64,000 nucleotides of DNA from Altererythrobacter sp. TH136 (GCF_007065885.1 NZ_CP041409.1:1-64000), one strand, 5' to 3'. Positions 34,195 through 43,027 are shown, numbered from the stretch's first letter. The notes: generated by a model not told the origin, from the letters alone. Numbers and translations: made by a program.

Positions 34195-34308
34195 CGTCCT
34201 CTAGCGGCACGGCTTTCGGGCGCGAGTTCTCGCCCAGGAGCTTGAGGTTGGGCGAGCGTGGCCGAGGCTGTCCGCTGGTCCTCGTGACGGGGCTAATTCA
34301 GTTCGTGG

Positions 34309-34785
34309 CTAGCCGCTCGTTATTGGTGCAACTTCGATCGCGATGATCTCGATCGCGTCATCGGTGTCCCCGAGTGGCAGAAGGTCCCCCACCTCGGCCC
34401 CCAGGATCGCTTGCGCCAACGGTGCCTTGAACGAAATCGTCCCCGACGCCGGGTCGGCTTCATCGTCGCCCACGATCCCGAAGTGTTTTGACCTTCCGTG
34501 GATCAGCAGGTGCGCGGTGACGCCGAATTCGACTTTATCACCGCTGGCTGGAGGCTGCACTTCAGCGGTGATTTGCCGCGCCTGCCAATAGCGCAGGTCG
34601 CGCTTGATCGCGGCAATCTTTGCGTCCTCGGTGGCGAGCGCGAGCTCTTGCTGAAGACGCCTGACGGTCTCCCCGATCAGCTCAAGGCCGCGCGCCGTAA
34701 CCCAGTTTGGACCGGCCGGGACGGGCAGCTCAAACTTGGGCTCCAGGCGCTCTTCGTCGCTATCCCGGCGGAATGCGACGCTCAT
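34309..34785 (-). CDS. GreA/GreB-family transcription factor
   Basis: 158 residues from ATG 34785, overlapping the GST stop by 4 nt; upstream residues in the same frame are antisense-like. N-terminal coiled-coil segment (TARGLELIGETVRRLQQELALATEDAKIAAIKRDLRYWQARQITAEV) and C-terminal FKBP-like domain (GIVGDDEADPASGTISFKAPLAQAILGAEVGDLL) as in Gre factors. It lacks the usual DFYE-like acidic tip in a clear form (ATEDAK is present), so it may be a Gre-like or Rnk-type RNA polymerase secondary-channel protein rather than true GreB. Last gene of a four-gene operon. Confidence 0.82.
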   Translation of the reverse strand: MSVAFRRDSDEERLEPKFELPVPAGPNWVTARGLELIGETVRRLQQELALATEDAKIAAIKRDLRYWQARQITAEVQPPASGDKVEFGVTAHLLIHGRSKHFGIVGDDEADPASGTISFKAPLAQAILGAEVGDLLPLGDTDDAIEIIAIEVAPITSG

Positions 34786-35399
34786 GGGACACCGCTTTCC
34801 TCGGGTATCCAGGGCGCTGAGCGGACCATGACCGTCTGAAAGAGGGGCGAGGCGATGTGCTCCTCCAACCAAGCGTGCAGATGGTGAAGCGGCTGGCCCA
34901 AGAACCACTCGCGGTCGACCGCCGCGAACTGCCGGACGAAGGGCATGATGGCTGCATCCGCAAGGCCGGGCTCCGGTCCGCACAGCTGCCCTGCGGGGGC
35001 GAGCCGAGCGTCCAGTTCAAACAGAATATCCATCGCGCAATCACGATGGGGGAGCGGATCGGAATCGTAGCGGTCGGGATATTTGTAGCGATCCAGCGCA
35101 TGCTTGAATGGGCCGTCGATGCGCGCAATCAGCGCGGCATCGTCGCGTGCAAGCCAACCGGCGGGATCATGTCGCGCCAGCGCCCAGTGCATGATCGACA
35201 GGCTCTCGTCGATGACGGTGCCGTCTTCGAGCACGAGCACCGGAACTGTCCCCTTGGGTGATGCAGCCAACATGGCGTCCGGCTTGTGAGCAAGCTTCAC
35301 TTCGCGCAGTGTGTAGGGCATCTCGCTGATAGCGAGAGCGAGCCGTGCCCGGATGGCGTAGGGACACCGGCGAAAGCTGTAGAGGATCGGCTCAGCCAT
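34782..35399 (-). CDS. Glutathione S-transferase
   Basis: 205 residues from ATG 35399, overlapping the TrhO stop by 8 nt; the longer frame to 35981 is antisense to TrhO. N-terminal thioredoxin fold (ILYSFRRCPYAIRARLALAISEMPYTLREVKLAHKPDAML, PKGTVPVLVLEDGTVIDESLSIMHWA) with Cys11 in RRCPYAIR as the likely thiol site, and a helical C-terminal domain. A catalytic-Cys glutathione transferase or glutaredoxin-like enzyme. Operon partner of TrhO and the Gre factor. Confidence 0.88.
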   Translation of the reverse strand: MAEPILYSFRRCPYAIRARLALAISEMPYTLREVKLAHKPDAMLAASPKGTVPVLVLEDGTVIDESLSIMHWALARHDPAGWLARDDAALIARIDGPFKHALDRYKYPDRYDSDPLPHRDCAMDILFELDARLAPAGQLCGPEPGLADAAIMPFVRQFAAVDREWFLGQPLHHLHAWLEEHIASPLFQTVMVRSAPWIPEESGVP

Positions 35400-36381
35400 C
35401 GCGGCCTTCTTCCGGTTTCCGCAAGACAGCGCCGACGTGAGCCCGACCCTGACGGGCCGCCTGCTGTTCCTGCCGATGCCGCTCCCGATAGGACGCCCTC
35501 TGCTGCTCGTCCCGTTCCTCATGGCACGCCGGGCAACTCGCCCCCGCCTCGTACAAGGGGGAAGCCAGGTCTTCAGGAGCGACCGGCCGGCGACAGGCGA
35601 AGCACAAGCTGTGCGTGCCCGGCGCAAGTCCGTGTCCCACCGCCACCCGCTGATCGAACACGAAACATTCGCCGTGCCAGCGACTTTCCGTTGCCGGGAC
35701 ATGCTCCAGGTAGGCGAGGACGCCGCCCTTGAGATGGAAGACCTCGTCGACCCCCTCTCGCTTGAGGAATGCTGACGCCTTTTCGCAGCGGATTCCCCCG
35801 GTGCAGAACATGGCCACCCGGGGCTGCTTCCCGGAACCGAGCAGGCGATCCCGTTCATTGCGGAACCACTCGGGGAATTCGCGGAAGGAAGAAGTGCCAG
35901 GATCGACAGCGCCGGCAAAGGAGCCAACCGCAACTTCGTAAGCATTGCGCGTATCGATGACGATCGTATCGGGATCGTCAATCAGGGCGTTCCAGTCGCC
36001 AGGCGCCACATAGGTTCCGGCGCCCCGCACCGGATCGATTCCGGGCTGTCCCATCGTGACGATTTCTGCCTTTAGGCGGACCTTCAGGCGGTGGAACGGC
36101 ATGATCGCGGCGGCGGAAAATTTGACCTCCATTTCCGCGAAGCCGGGCCAGCTGCGGATGCGGTCCAGCACGCGGTCGATGCCTTCCACGGGTCCGGCGA
36201 TCGTGCCGTTGATTCCCTCGGAAGCCAGGAGCAGCGTACCCTTGACCCCTTTCGCGCGGCACAGCGTTTCCAGCTCATTCCGCAGCGCGCTGGACGCGTC
36301 GAGCCGGGCAAAGCAGTAGAGGGCGGCAACGCGGATCGTGGGGAAGGGCTGTTTCGTATGCACGGCAGTCGGCCCGCTCAA
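35392..36381 (-). CDS. trhO: tRNA uridine hydroxylase TrhO (rhodanese family, UPF0176)
   Basis: 329 residues if the TTG at 36381 (overlapping the HNH stop as TTGA) is used; a GTG at 36363 is an alternative. UPF0176 N-terminal domain (GTLLLASEGINGTIAGP) and a rhodanese domain with the active Cys loop MFCTGGIRCEKASAF. A C-terminal Cys-rich extension (CFACRRPV and CPACHEE) could bind zinc. TrhO makes 5-hydroxyuridine at the tRNA wobble position U34, an oxygen-dependent modification. Confidence 0.92.
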   Translation of the reverse strand: MSGPTAVHTKQPFPTIRVAALYCFARLDASSALRNELETLCRAKGVKGTLLLASEGINGTIAGPVEGIDRVLDRIRSWPGFAEMEVKFSAAAIMPFHRLKVRLKAEIVTMGQPGIDPVRGAGTYVAPGDWNALIDDPDTIVIDTRNAYEVAVGSFAGAVDPGTSSFREFPEWFRNERDRLLGSGKQPRVAMFCTGGIRCEKASAFLKREGVDEVFHLKGGVLAYLEHVPATESRWHGECFVFDQRVAVGHGLAPGTHSLCFACRRPVAPEDLASPLYEAGASCPACHEERDEQQRASYRERHRQEQQAARQGRAHVGAVLRKPEEGRDG

Positions 36382-36716
36382 CGCTGCTTCTTGGATGGGC
36401 TGGCGTTGAAATCCGGATCCTTCTTGGCCACCCAGTCCACAAATTTGCGCATGTTGGGGGCGGCGAGGATCGCGTCGACATCAAGGGCGTGGCGCTGCAG
36501 CTCCGAATTGGTGAAGTTGGCGGTCAGCGTCTGCTGGCAAATGGGATGCATGGGCACGACGTCGCGACCGCCCCGGCTCTTGGGCACGGGATGGTGCCAG
36601 ACGATCGCCTTGCCCAGCGGGCGCCCGCACAGCCAGCACGGTGCGACCGAGGGTACCTGGTCATCCTCCTGTGCGTGGTCCTCATAAGGGCCATGTTTGG
36701 GATGCTTGCGGGCCAT
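36378..36716 (-). CDS. HNH endonuclease-like protein
   Basis: 112 residues, ATG start. Treble-clef HNH features: CWLCGRPL near residue 27, WHHPVPKSRGGRDVVPMHPICQQTLTANFTN. The paired His in WHHPVPKSRGG and the later Asn/His positions fit the HNH signature, with two Cys pairs for zinc. It is the first gene of the HNH-TrhO-GST-Gre unit. Housekeeping HNH proteins of this kind are common in alphaproteobacteria; substrate unknown. Confidence 0.82.
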   Translation of the reverse strand: MARKHPKHGPYEDHAQEDDQVPSVAPCWLCGRPLGKAIVWHHPVPKSRGGRDVVPMHPICQQTLTANFTNSELQRHALDVDAILAAPNMRKFVDWVAKKDPDFNASPSKKQR

Positions 36717-36879
36717 ATGGGTCGTTCACCGGTCTTCTTCTGGGGGTTCAACACGAACCGAGTTCGGAGCAGTGCGGGTCCCTTATGTGCCTGCGGCCCG
36801 AAAGTCTGCTTCTAAGGTGGCGTCTCTTACACAAGGCGACATGTCCAAAACACGTCGCGCGTGGTCCCAGGCCAGTTGG

Positions 36880-37170
36880 TCACGATAGCAGGGCGGGCAA
36901 ACCCTGATAAGCGATGGCCACGATTGCGACCGCCTGCCCCATCCCGGCGATACCAGACACCCAGGTGTCGAACGCGTCGGCGCCCGTTCGCGGTTGTCTG
37001 AGCAGGTTGATCAGGAGGAACCCAGTCGCTCCGCCACAGGCAATCGTCAGCAAACCGACCAGCCATCGCGCTATTTCGGTCCCGGGAAAAATGCTGGCGA
37101 TGATATACGCGCCGAAGAACTGCGCCGCCCACAAGAGCGGACCACTCAGCATTCTCACCCACGCTCTCAC
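36880..37170 (-). CDS. Small membrane protein coupled to the caa3 oxidase
   Basis: 96 residues from GTG 37170, which overlaps the stop of the fused oxidase gene as GTGA. Three hydrophobic segments (residues ~5-25, 33-55, 70-94), with a short basic loop (LLRQPRTG). Its coupling and size make it a candidate small subunit or assembly factor of the oxidase, in the position of a CoxD/subunit IV gene. No family recognised. Confidence 0.7.
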   Translation of the reverse strand: MRAWVRMLSGPLLWAAQFFGAYIIASIFPGTEIARWLVGLLTIACGGATGFLLINLLRQPRTGADAFDTWVSGIAGMGQAVAIVAIAYQGLPALLS

Positions 37171-39707
37171 GCCGCACCAAGCGGGACGATGCGCATCAGG
37201 ATGGCAGTCGCGGCGCCCTGTGCCGCGGTGTATCCGAGAAAGAGACACACGACGTCGAAAGTCGTATTTGCGGGCCGGCTCACCAGGTTGCGGCTCGTGC
37301 GTGCCGCGAGGTAACCGGCCATGAGCAGACCGACCGCGATCAGGAACCCCTGGAGGGCCAGGAACGCATGTGAGAACGCACCTTGCGAGGTGAGTTCGGG
37401 GTCAAACCCCTGCGCCTGCCAGGTGAACCAGTCGACCGCGAACGCGCCCGTCAGGAACACGGCAGCGAACAGGACGGCGGCGGTGGGGCTCCACAAGGTC
37501 GATTTTTCGCGCGGCAGCAACCAGCGCGCAAGGATCAGCAGCAATCCGCCCGCAGCGTACAACGCCGCGATCGGGACTGCCCACCAGCGTTCGGTCGGCG
37601 GGGCCCAGAAGCTGGGATGTACGCCGTACACGAACAGGTAGCCGAACACCGCCATGAGGAAGACCATTGCTGCGACCACCAATACGCAGATGATGGCCCA
37701 CCAGCCGTGGCTGCTGGGTCCGGTGCGATACGTCGGCAGCATGATACCGGCACCGACATCGACTTCCTTGGTTTCGACCGGCCGATCGGTGTCCCAAAGC
37801 CAGCGCAGGATCGAGAACGTCGCCAACGGAAGGCAGATGATCGACGGCACGTAGGCTTGGACGGTGAGCAGCAGGAAGAAGCCGGCCGTGAACGCGGCCG
37901 CGGCGAGCGGCCAGACCGATGGGCCCATCATGATCTGGAGGTACTGCGGCTCGGCCCGCACGGGGCTCGTGATCAGCGTTTCCCGCAAGCCCGTAACGGA
38001 ATTGGGTAGGAAGTATCGCCCCTGTTCGACATCGGCGGCGAGGTCGGGATCGTCCCACAACGGCGTGCGGCTTTTCACCACCGGGATGCTGCGGCTGGAG
38101 TAAAGACCCGTCGGCAACCATTCCAACGTGCCCCCGCCGTACACGTTGCCCACGTCATCCTCGACCGTGAAGCGAAAGTTGCGCGCCAGATCCACCAGGA
38201 AGACAGCCACGCCCGCACCCAGGACGAATGCCCCTGCCGTGGAGATGAGGTTGGTCCATTCCCACTCCATGCCCGGCAGATAGGTGTAGACGCGGCGCGG
38301 CATCCCCATAAGTCCGGTCAGGTGCATCGGCAGGAAAGTGATCTGCATTCCGGCGAACATCAGCCAGAACACCCACTTGCCCAGCCGCTCCGACAACGCG
38401 CGCCGGCTGGTCATCCCGAACCAGTAATAGAATGCCGCGAAGACCGGGAACACCGCCCCGCCGATCAGCACGTAATGCAGGTGCGCGACGATGAAGTGCG
38501 TGTCGTGCGCCTGCCAGTCGAAGGGCACCATCGCCACCATCACGCCGGTCAGCCCGCCCATGACGAACGTCACGATCCCGCCCACCAGGAACAGGGTCGG
38601 CGTGTTGTGGACGGCCCGGCCGATCGCGAGCGTCGCGATCCAGCTGAATACCTGAATACCGGCCGGCAGGCTGACGGCCATGCTAGCCGCCGAAAAGAAG
38701 CCCACGGACAGGCTCGGCATGCCGGTCGCGAACATATGGTGCGCCCAGACGCCAAAGCTGATGAAGCCCGTGGCCAGCAAGGCGAGCACGATGAGCTGGT
38801 ATCCCACCAGTTCGGTCTTCGCGAGATTGGCGACCATCATCGAAACCAGCCCCGCCGCGGGCAGGAAGATGATGTACACTTCCGGATGCCCGAAGAACCA
38901 GAACAGGTGCTGCCACAGCATCGGATCACCGCCGCGCGCGGCGTCGAAGAAGGGCCAGTTGAGCGCCCGTTCCATTTCCAGCAGCAAGGTGGCCAGGATC
39001 ACCGCTGGGAAGGCGATCAGGATCATGCCCGCGAACACCAGCATCGCCCAGGCGAACAGCGGCATGCGCGCCAATGTCATCCCCGGCGCCCGGGTCTTGA
39101 GCACCCCCACAAGAATCTCGATCGCACCCGCGATCGCCGAGATTTCGATGAAGCCGATGCCCAGCAACCAGAAATCGGCATTGATGCCGGGCGAGTACGT
39201 CATGCTGGTGAGCGGGGGGTACATGAACCAGCCGCCATTCGGCGCCAGTCCGACGAAGATTGAGGCAAAGAAGCACAGCCCGCCAATCAGGTATGCCCAG
39301 AAAGCGTATGCCGAGAGGCGCGGAAACGGCAGGTCCCGTGCGGCCAGCATTTGCGGCAGCAGCATGACTCCGATCGCTTCCATGATGGGAACGGCGAACA
39401 GGAACATCATCACCGTGCCGTGCATGGTAAAGAACTGGTTGTAGGTTTCCTGTGGCAGGATCCCCAGCATCGGCAGCGCGAGCTGTGCGCGCATGACCAG
39501 CGCAAGAACGCCCGCCAGCAGAAAAAACAGGAACGCGGCGGCCACATACCACACGCCGACGTAGTTGTTGTTGACGATCGTCAGCCGTGCCCAACCGGTG
39601 GGCGCGGCCCAGACCTTTTCCAGCTCCTCCAGCTCGCCTGCGGGACGCGGCTCCGTGGTTGGGAAGCGATCGTACAGCGCCGGGTCGAAGCCGGTCTCGG
39701 ACTTCAC
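37167..39707 (-). CDS. Cytochrome c oxidase subunit I-III fusion
   Basis: 846 residues. Residues ~1-560 are subunit I (heme-copper core) with WFFGHPEVYIIFLPAAG carrying the His-Tyr cofactor pair, GVWAHHMFATGMP, and HDTHFIVAHLHYVLIGG with the heme ligands. Residues ~590-846 are subunit III with seven-helix features, containing WWAIICVLVVAAMVFLMAVFGYLF and the C-terminal HAFLALQGFLIAVGLLMAGYLAAR. It reduces oxygen at the inner membrane with electrons from the fused cytochrome c of CoxB. The start overlaps the coxB stop by 4 nt. I-III fusions are known in several caa3-type oxidases. Confidence 0.95.
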   Translation of the reverse strand: MKSETGFDPALYDRFPTTEPRPAGELEELEKVWAAPTGWARLTIVNNNYVGVWYVAAAFLFFLLAGVLALVMRAQLALPMLGILPQETYNQFFTMHGTVMMFLFAVPIMEAIGVMLLPQMLAARDLPFPRLSAYAFWAYLIGGLCFFASIFVGLAPNGGWFMYPPLTSMTYSPGINADFWLLGIGFIEISAIAGAIEILVGVLKTRAPGMTLARMPLFAWAMLVFAGMILIAFPAVILATLLLEMERALNWPFFDAARGGDPMLWQHLFWFFGHPEVYIIFLPAAGLVSMMVANLAKTELVGYQLIVLALLATGFISFGVWAHHMFATGMPSLSVGFFSAASMAVSLPAGIQVFSWIATLAIGRAVHNTPTLFLVGGIVTFVMGGLTGVMVAMVPFDWQAHDTHFIVAHLHYVLIGGAVFPVFAAFYYWFGMTSRRALSERLGKWVFWLMFAGMQITFLPMHLTGLMGMPRRVYTYLPGMEWEWTNLISTAGAFVLGAGVAVFLVDLARNFRFTVEDDVGNVYGGGTLEWLPTGLYSSRSIPVVKSRTPLWDDPDLAADVEQGRYFLPNSVTGLRETLITSPVRAEPQYLQIMMGPSVWPLAAAAFTAGFFLLLTVQAYVPSIICLPLATFSILRWLWDTDRPVETKEVDVGAGIMLPTYRTGPSSHGWWAIICVLVVAAMVFLMAVFGYLFVYGVHPSFWAPPTERWWAVPIAALYAAGGLLLILARWLLPREKSTLWSPTAAVLFAAVFLTGAFAVDWFTWQAQGFDPELTSQGAFSHAFLALQGFLIAVGLLMAGYLAARTSRNLVSRPANTTFDVVCLFLGYTAAQGAATAILMRIVPLGAA

Positions 39708-40642
39708 TTCTGCGCTTCCAGGTACTGGGCCAGCTCGGTCAGCTGATCGCTCGACAGCATCGTGTAGGGAGGCATGCGATTGTTAGGCTTGATCGCCTGG
39801 CTGTTGCCGATCCAGCCCATCAAGGTGCCGCGGTGGTTTTGCAGGATACCAGCCCCCACCGATCCGCGCGCGCCCATGTAGGTGAGGTCCGGTCCCGCCA
39901 GACCGTTCGCCGCGGTTCCGGCGATCCGGTGGCACGCGGCACAACCTGCGTCCTGAAACAGCCTGGCCCCCGGTATTGTCGCGGTTTGTGGCGCGGTCTC
40001 GCGCATCCTGCGCGCCTGCATCATCTGCGCGAACCGTTCGGGCGGGTGCGCGATCACGGTGAAGCCCATGAGGGCGTGTGGACCTCCGCAGAATTCAGCA
40101 CATTGTCCGCCGAACGTGCCGGGAGCGTCCGCTTGAATGCGCATCAGGTTGCGCCGGCCGGGGATCATGTCGAGCTTGCCCGACAGTCGCGGCACCCAGA
40201 AGCTGTGGATCACGTCGCCGGATTCCAGTTCCAGCACCACCGGTTCCCCGGCGGGGATGTGAAGCTCGTTGGCATCGTGAATGACGGCGTTGCCGCCTTC
40301 GTCGAGATAGGCGACCCGCCACCACCACATCTCGCCGGTGATGCGTACGCGCATCTCATCCCCCCTGATGTCGTCCGACAGATGGCTCGTCAGCGACAGC
40401 CCATAGACCAGCAATGCCGTCAGGACGACCAGTGGGAAGGCAATCCCGCCGACCCAGATGACCGGCTTGCCTCCCAGCTTTTCCTGGAGGGAGCGGCGAC
40501 CGAACAACGCCACGTAGAGCGCGGCCAGCACCACGAGCAGGACGACAGCGCCCATGGCGAACAGGATCCAGCTGAGCAGCGTGACCGATCCTGCATACGG
40601 ACCGGCAGGGTCGAGAACCGGAGGAGGCCAGCCTTCGAACAT
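39704..40642 (-). CDS. Cytochrome c oxidase subunit II with C-terminal heme c (caa3 type)
   Basis: 312 residues. Two N-terminal membrane helices (~20-45, 63-83), the CuA domain with His146, GGQCAEFCGGPHALMGF (Cys181, Glu183, Cys185, His189, Met192), then a cytochrome c domain with CAACH (Cys234, Cys237, His238) and a Met ligand in NNRMPPYTMLSS. The fusion delivers electrons straight to CuA, the hallmark of caa3 oxidases. ATG start one base after the cytochrome c gene upstream, whose stop codon begins at 40645. Confidence 0.95.
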   Translation of the reverse strand: MFEGWPPPVLDPAGPYAGSVTLLSWILFAMGAVVLLVVLAALYVALFGRRSLQEKLGGKPVIWVGGIAFPLVVLTALLVYGLSLTSHLSDDIRGDEMRVRITGEMWWWRVAYLDEGGNAVIHDANELHIPAGEPVVLELESGDVIHSFWVPRLSGKLDMIPGRRNLMRIQADAPGTFGGQCAEFCGGPHALMGFTVIAHPPERFAQMMQARRMRETAPQTATIPGARLFQDAGCAACHRIAGTAANGLAGPDLTYMGARGSVGAGILQNHRGTLMGWIGNSQAIKPNNRMPPYTMLSSDQLTELAQYLEAQK

Positions 40643-40996
40643 TCAGCGTTGCCCCTTTTCGTAAAGATACGCGGCCACGTCGCGCGCTTCGTCGGCGCTG
40701 ACGGGCATCGCCGGCATGCCTGATCCTGGTACAAGCGCAGGCGCGTTCTGGATATATGCTGCCAGGAGATCGGGCCGATTGGGGAGCTTTCCCGCGATCA
40801 ACGCCCGGTTGGCAAGGCCGCCCAATGCGGGTCCGACCGTTCCCTTGGGCCAGTCGACGCCGGGGATCACGTGGCAACTGCCGCAGCCCACGCGCTCTAT
40901 GACCTGCAAGCCTGCTTGCGCATCGGCGCCTGGCATGGCCTGGCGATCATCTGGCGGGGGTTTGCAACTCACAATCGTTAACGACAGCAGTGCCAG
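40643..40996 (-). CDS. Monoheme cytochrome c lipoprotein, start codon unclear
   Basis: About 117 residues. The heme site GCGSCH with the Met of GSGMPAMPVSADE gives a class I cytochrome c, likely an electron donor to the caa3 oxidase. The N-terminus reads RLALLSLTIVSC, a plausible lipoprotein signal, but no ATG, GTG or TTG occurs in frame at a suitable place upstream. A CTG at 40994-40996, 6 nt after an AGGGGG ribosome site, is the best candidate. A GTG at 40972 or ATG at 40936 would lose the signal. The frame continues upstream only as antisense to the next cytochrome gene. Start uncertain. Confidence 0.75.
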   Translation of the reverse strand: MALLSLTIVSCKPPPDDRQAMPGADAQAGLQVIERVGCGSCHVIPGVDWPKGTVGPALGGLANRALIAGKLPNRPDLLAAYIQNAPALVPGSGMPAMPVSADEARDVAAYLYEKGQR

Positions 40997-41035
40997 CCGG
41001 AACCCCCTGTTGGGCCGGCTGGTTGAGCGGTTGAA

Positions 41036-41803
41036 ATGCTGCGACGCTCGCTGACCCTTTGCCTGACGACCGCGTCGCTGACTGGCTGCACAGCTGCGGA
41101 TACTACTTCGCTCGATCGATTTGCCGCGACTGGCGAGTTGGTGGCGTTGAGCGGGGCCGGCGCGGGCGCTGCCAATGCGTGCGTCACCTGTCACGGCCTC
41201 CAGGGGCAGGGCGACGGGGCGGGCGCTCCCCGACTGGCCGGGCTCGATGCCGGATATCTTGAACGACAACTGGGCGCGTACGCGGAAGGGCAGCGGTACC
41301 ATCCGCAGATGGCCTGGATCGCCGGGCGGTTGAGCGAGCGCGAACGCGTCTCGGTCTCCTTCCATTACGCGAACCTTCCGTTCGATGTGCCCGCGACTGG
41401 CGCCGCTGGCGCTGAACGCGCCGAAGGCGCTGCGCTTTACCACCGCGGCGATCCAGCGCGCGGGCTGCCATCGTGCGCCAGCTGCCATGGATCCGGCGGA
41501 GCGGGGATCGGTCCTGCCAACCCGCCACTTGCCGGCCAAAGCGAGGCTTACCTGGGCGAGCAGATGGACCAGTGGCGCACAGGCCGGCGACGCACTGATC
41601 CCGGCGGGGTGATGCTGCGGATCAGCCAGCTTCTGACTCCGGCCGAGGCCCGGGCGGTGACGGCGTATGCCGCGCGCCTTGACGGTCGTCCTGCCAATCC
41701 GGAATCTCCGGCAGCATCCCGCGCAGCACATCGTGCCGATCCCAGAAGTGATGCTTCAGGGCCGCCCCTACATGTGCCGGAATCAGCAAGAGCAGCAGAA
41801 TGA
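41036..41803 (+). CDS. Diheme cytochrome c (c4-like) lipoprotein
   Basis: 255 residues. Lipoprotein signal (LTTASLTGC). Two heme sites, CVTCHG and CASCHG, each followed by the expected Met-ligand region, and the phrase NPPLAGQSEAYLGEQMDQWRTGRRRTD of cytochrome c4. The last ~40 residues (after DGRPAN) lie antisense to the 3' end of the cytochrome b gene and look non-structural, so the conserved part stops near 41690. It is transcribed opposite to the rest of the respiratory island and 39 bp from the leftward cytochrome c. Probably an electron carrier between quinol or PQQ dehydrogenase and the oxidase. Confidence 0.88.
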   Translation: MLRRSLTLCLTTASLTGCTAADTTSLDRFAATGELVALSGAGAGAANACVTCHGLQGQGDGAGAPRLAGLDAGYLERQLGAYAEGQRYHPQMAWIAGRLSERERVSVSFHYANLPFDVPATGAAGAERAEGAALYHRGDPARGLPSCASCHGSGGAGIGPANPPLAGQSEAYLGEQMDQWRTGRRRTDPGGVMLRISQLLTPAEARAVTAYAARLDGRPANPESPAASRAAHRADPRSDASGPPLHVPESARAAE

Positions 41804-42293
41804 CCGAGGCGGTGTGAACGTCTTCCGCAAGGTCGAGGATCACGAATGCGATCCGCGGCTCAAGCGCCGCGAACGGGAGTTGCGGCCACGGCACGACGCC
41901 GGCGAGATACAGCGGACCGGGCGGGGCGATCGCGGACCACATCATCCAGCCAGACAGCGGCAAGGTGAAAAACGTCAGATAGAACAGCATCGCCGTCACA
42001 TGCGCGATCCGGGTCTGTACGCCTTGCGTGTCGGCATCGTTGTAGGGATCAGTGATCAGTGTGCGCCATCCGATCCTGCCGATAGCAAGCAACAAGACCG
42101 CTAAGCCTGCAGCGCTGTGCACCTGATATGCCGCGATCTTGTCGCCGCCGGGCATCATCCAGTCTGTCCAGAAGCCCCAACCGATCTGGAACAGCACCAG
42201 TGCAGCCATGATCCAGTGAAACGCGATACCGACGGGTGAGTATCGCCCGCGCCGGGTGTAGCTGTTACCCCAGGCGCGCAAGCGATCGATCAC
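41622..42293 (-). CDS. Cytochrome b561 (YceJ/CybB-type)
   Basis: 223 residues from GTG 42293, overlapping the CtaG stop as GTGA. Four membrane helices with the conserved His ligands: FHWIMAALVLFQIGWGFW, YQVHSAAGLAVLLLAIGRIGWR, FTLPLSGWMMW, and DVHTASVILLLLLIPAHVGAALKHHFWDRHDVLRGMLP. Residues after LPEIPDWQ form a Pro/Arg-rich tail overlapping the opposite cytochrome c gene by ~180 bp. It is an inner-membrane quinol-interacting heme b protein, here operonic with CtaG and the PQQ enzyme. Confidence 0.9.
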   Translation of the reverse strand: MIDRLRAWGNSYTRRGRYSPVGIAFHWIMAALVLFQIGWGFWTDWMMPGGDKIAAYQVHSAAGLAVLLLAIGRIGWRTLITDPYNDADTQGVQTRIAHVTAMLFYLTFFTLPLSGWMMWSAIAPPGPLYLAGVVPWPQLPFAALEPRIAFVILDLAEDVHTASVILLLLLIPAHVGAALKHHFWDRHDVLRGMLPEIPDWQDDRQGARHTPSPPGPRPESEAG

Positions 42294-43027
42294 GCGGCGA
42301 TCTCGCGATCTTCGCGCGCCATCCAGCGTCCCGCCACCCACAGCGCGGCCGCAAGATACAGAGCGGCCGAGGGGGCCCACATGATCAGCCCGGCCAATTG
42401 CTGATCCTGCAACGGCGTGTACCCCCAAGACGCGGTGGTGAAATAGTGCGGCGCGAAAAGTGGTGCGCGTGCAAAGGTGATGAGCGCGCCGAGCAGGCCC
42501 ATCTGCACCGTGCTGACCAGCAACGCCGCGACCGCCGACAGCCCGCCCGCGCGGCGCACCGCACTCCAGAACCCGACAGCCGTACCCAGCAGGGTCAACT
42601 GCATCGCCCAGTATGTCGCGTCACTCGACAACGCCGCTTCATACATCGGGGGCGCGTGCCACGCCCAGAAGGTGAGGGCGTGAACGCCAGTCCAGAACGA
42701 CAGGCTGCCGCGCCAGCGCTGGATGCGCACTGGCAAAGCGTACACGAGTAGAGGCGCAATGACTGCGGTCAGGACCACATGGTGCGTCACGCGAGCAGAG
42801 AATAGCGCGGAACTCAGCGCGCAGAACGGCGAGACAAACAGTATCACGGAGAGCGCAATAGCGGTTCCAGCGTGGGCACGCCGGTCGCTCCATCGCCAGG
42901 TGACGAATGCCGCAAGTGACAAGCCTGCAAGCAGGATCGGATCGAAATTCCAGCGCGCCAGCAACTCGGCCGGCACCGGCGCGGCGCCGCAGTAAGGCGC
43001 CCACGCCGGCGCCGCTGAGGCGTTCAC
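42290..43027 (-). CDS. ctaG: Cytochrome c oxidase assembly protein CtaG (caa3 type)
   Basis: 245 residues from GTG 43027, overlapping the PQQ-enzyme stop as GTGA; an upstream frame to 43081 is inside that gene. Seven or so membrane helices. The Caa3_CtaG signature is visible: SPFCALSSALFSARVTHHVVLTAVIAPLLVYALP and FWAWHAPPMYEAAL, SWGYTPLQDQQLAGLIMWAPSAALYL. It inserts CuA or CuB copper in caa3-type oxidases and belongs functionally with the oxidase genes downstream. Confidence 0.93.
   Translation of the reverse strand: MNASAAPAWAPYCGAAPVPAELLARWNFDPILLAGLSLAAFVTWRWSDRRAHAGTAIALSVILFVSPFCALSSALFSARVTHHVVLTAVIAPLLVYALPVRIQRWRGSLSFWTGVHALTFWAWHAPPMYEAALSSDATYWAMQLTLLGTAVGFWSAVRRAGGLSAVAALLVSTVQMGLLGALITFARAPLFAPHYFTTASWGYTPLQDQQLAGLIMWAPSAALYLAAALWVAGRWMAREDREIAA

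Noticed and set aside
38322-39263. 313-codon rightward frame
   Set aside because: Antisense to the oxidase I-III gene; rich in His/Arg/Glu/Gln as expected for reversed membrane-protein codons.
40997-41731. N-terminal extension of the monoheme cytochrome frame
   Set aside because: It is antisense to the diheme cytochrome c and contains no signal or domain.
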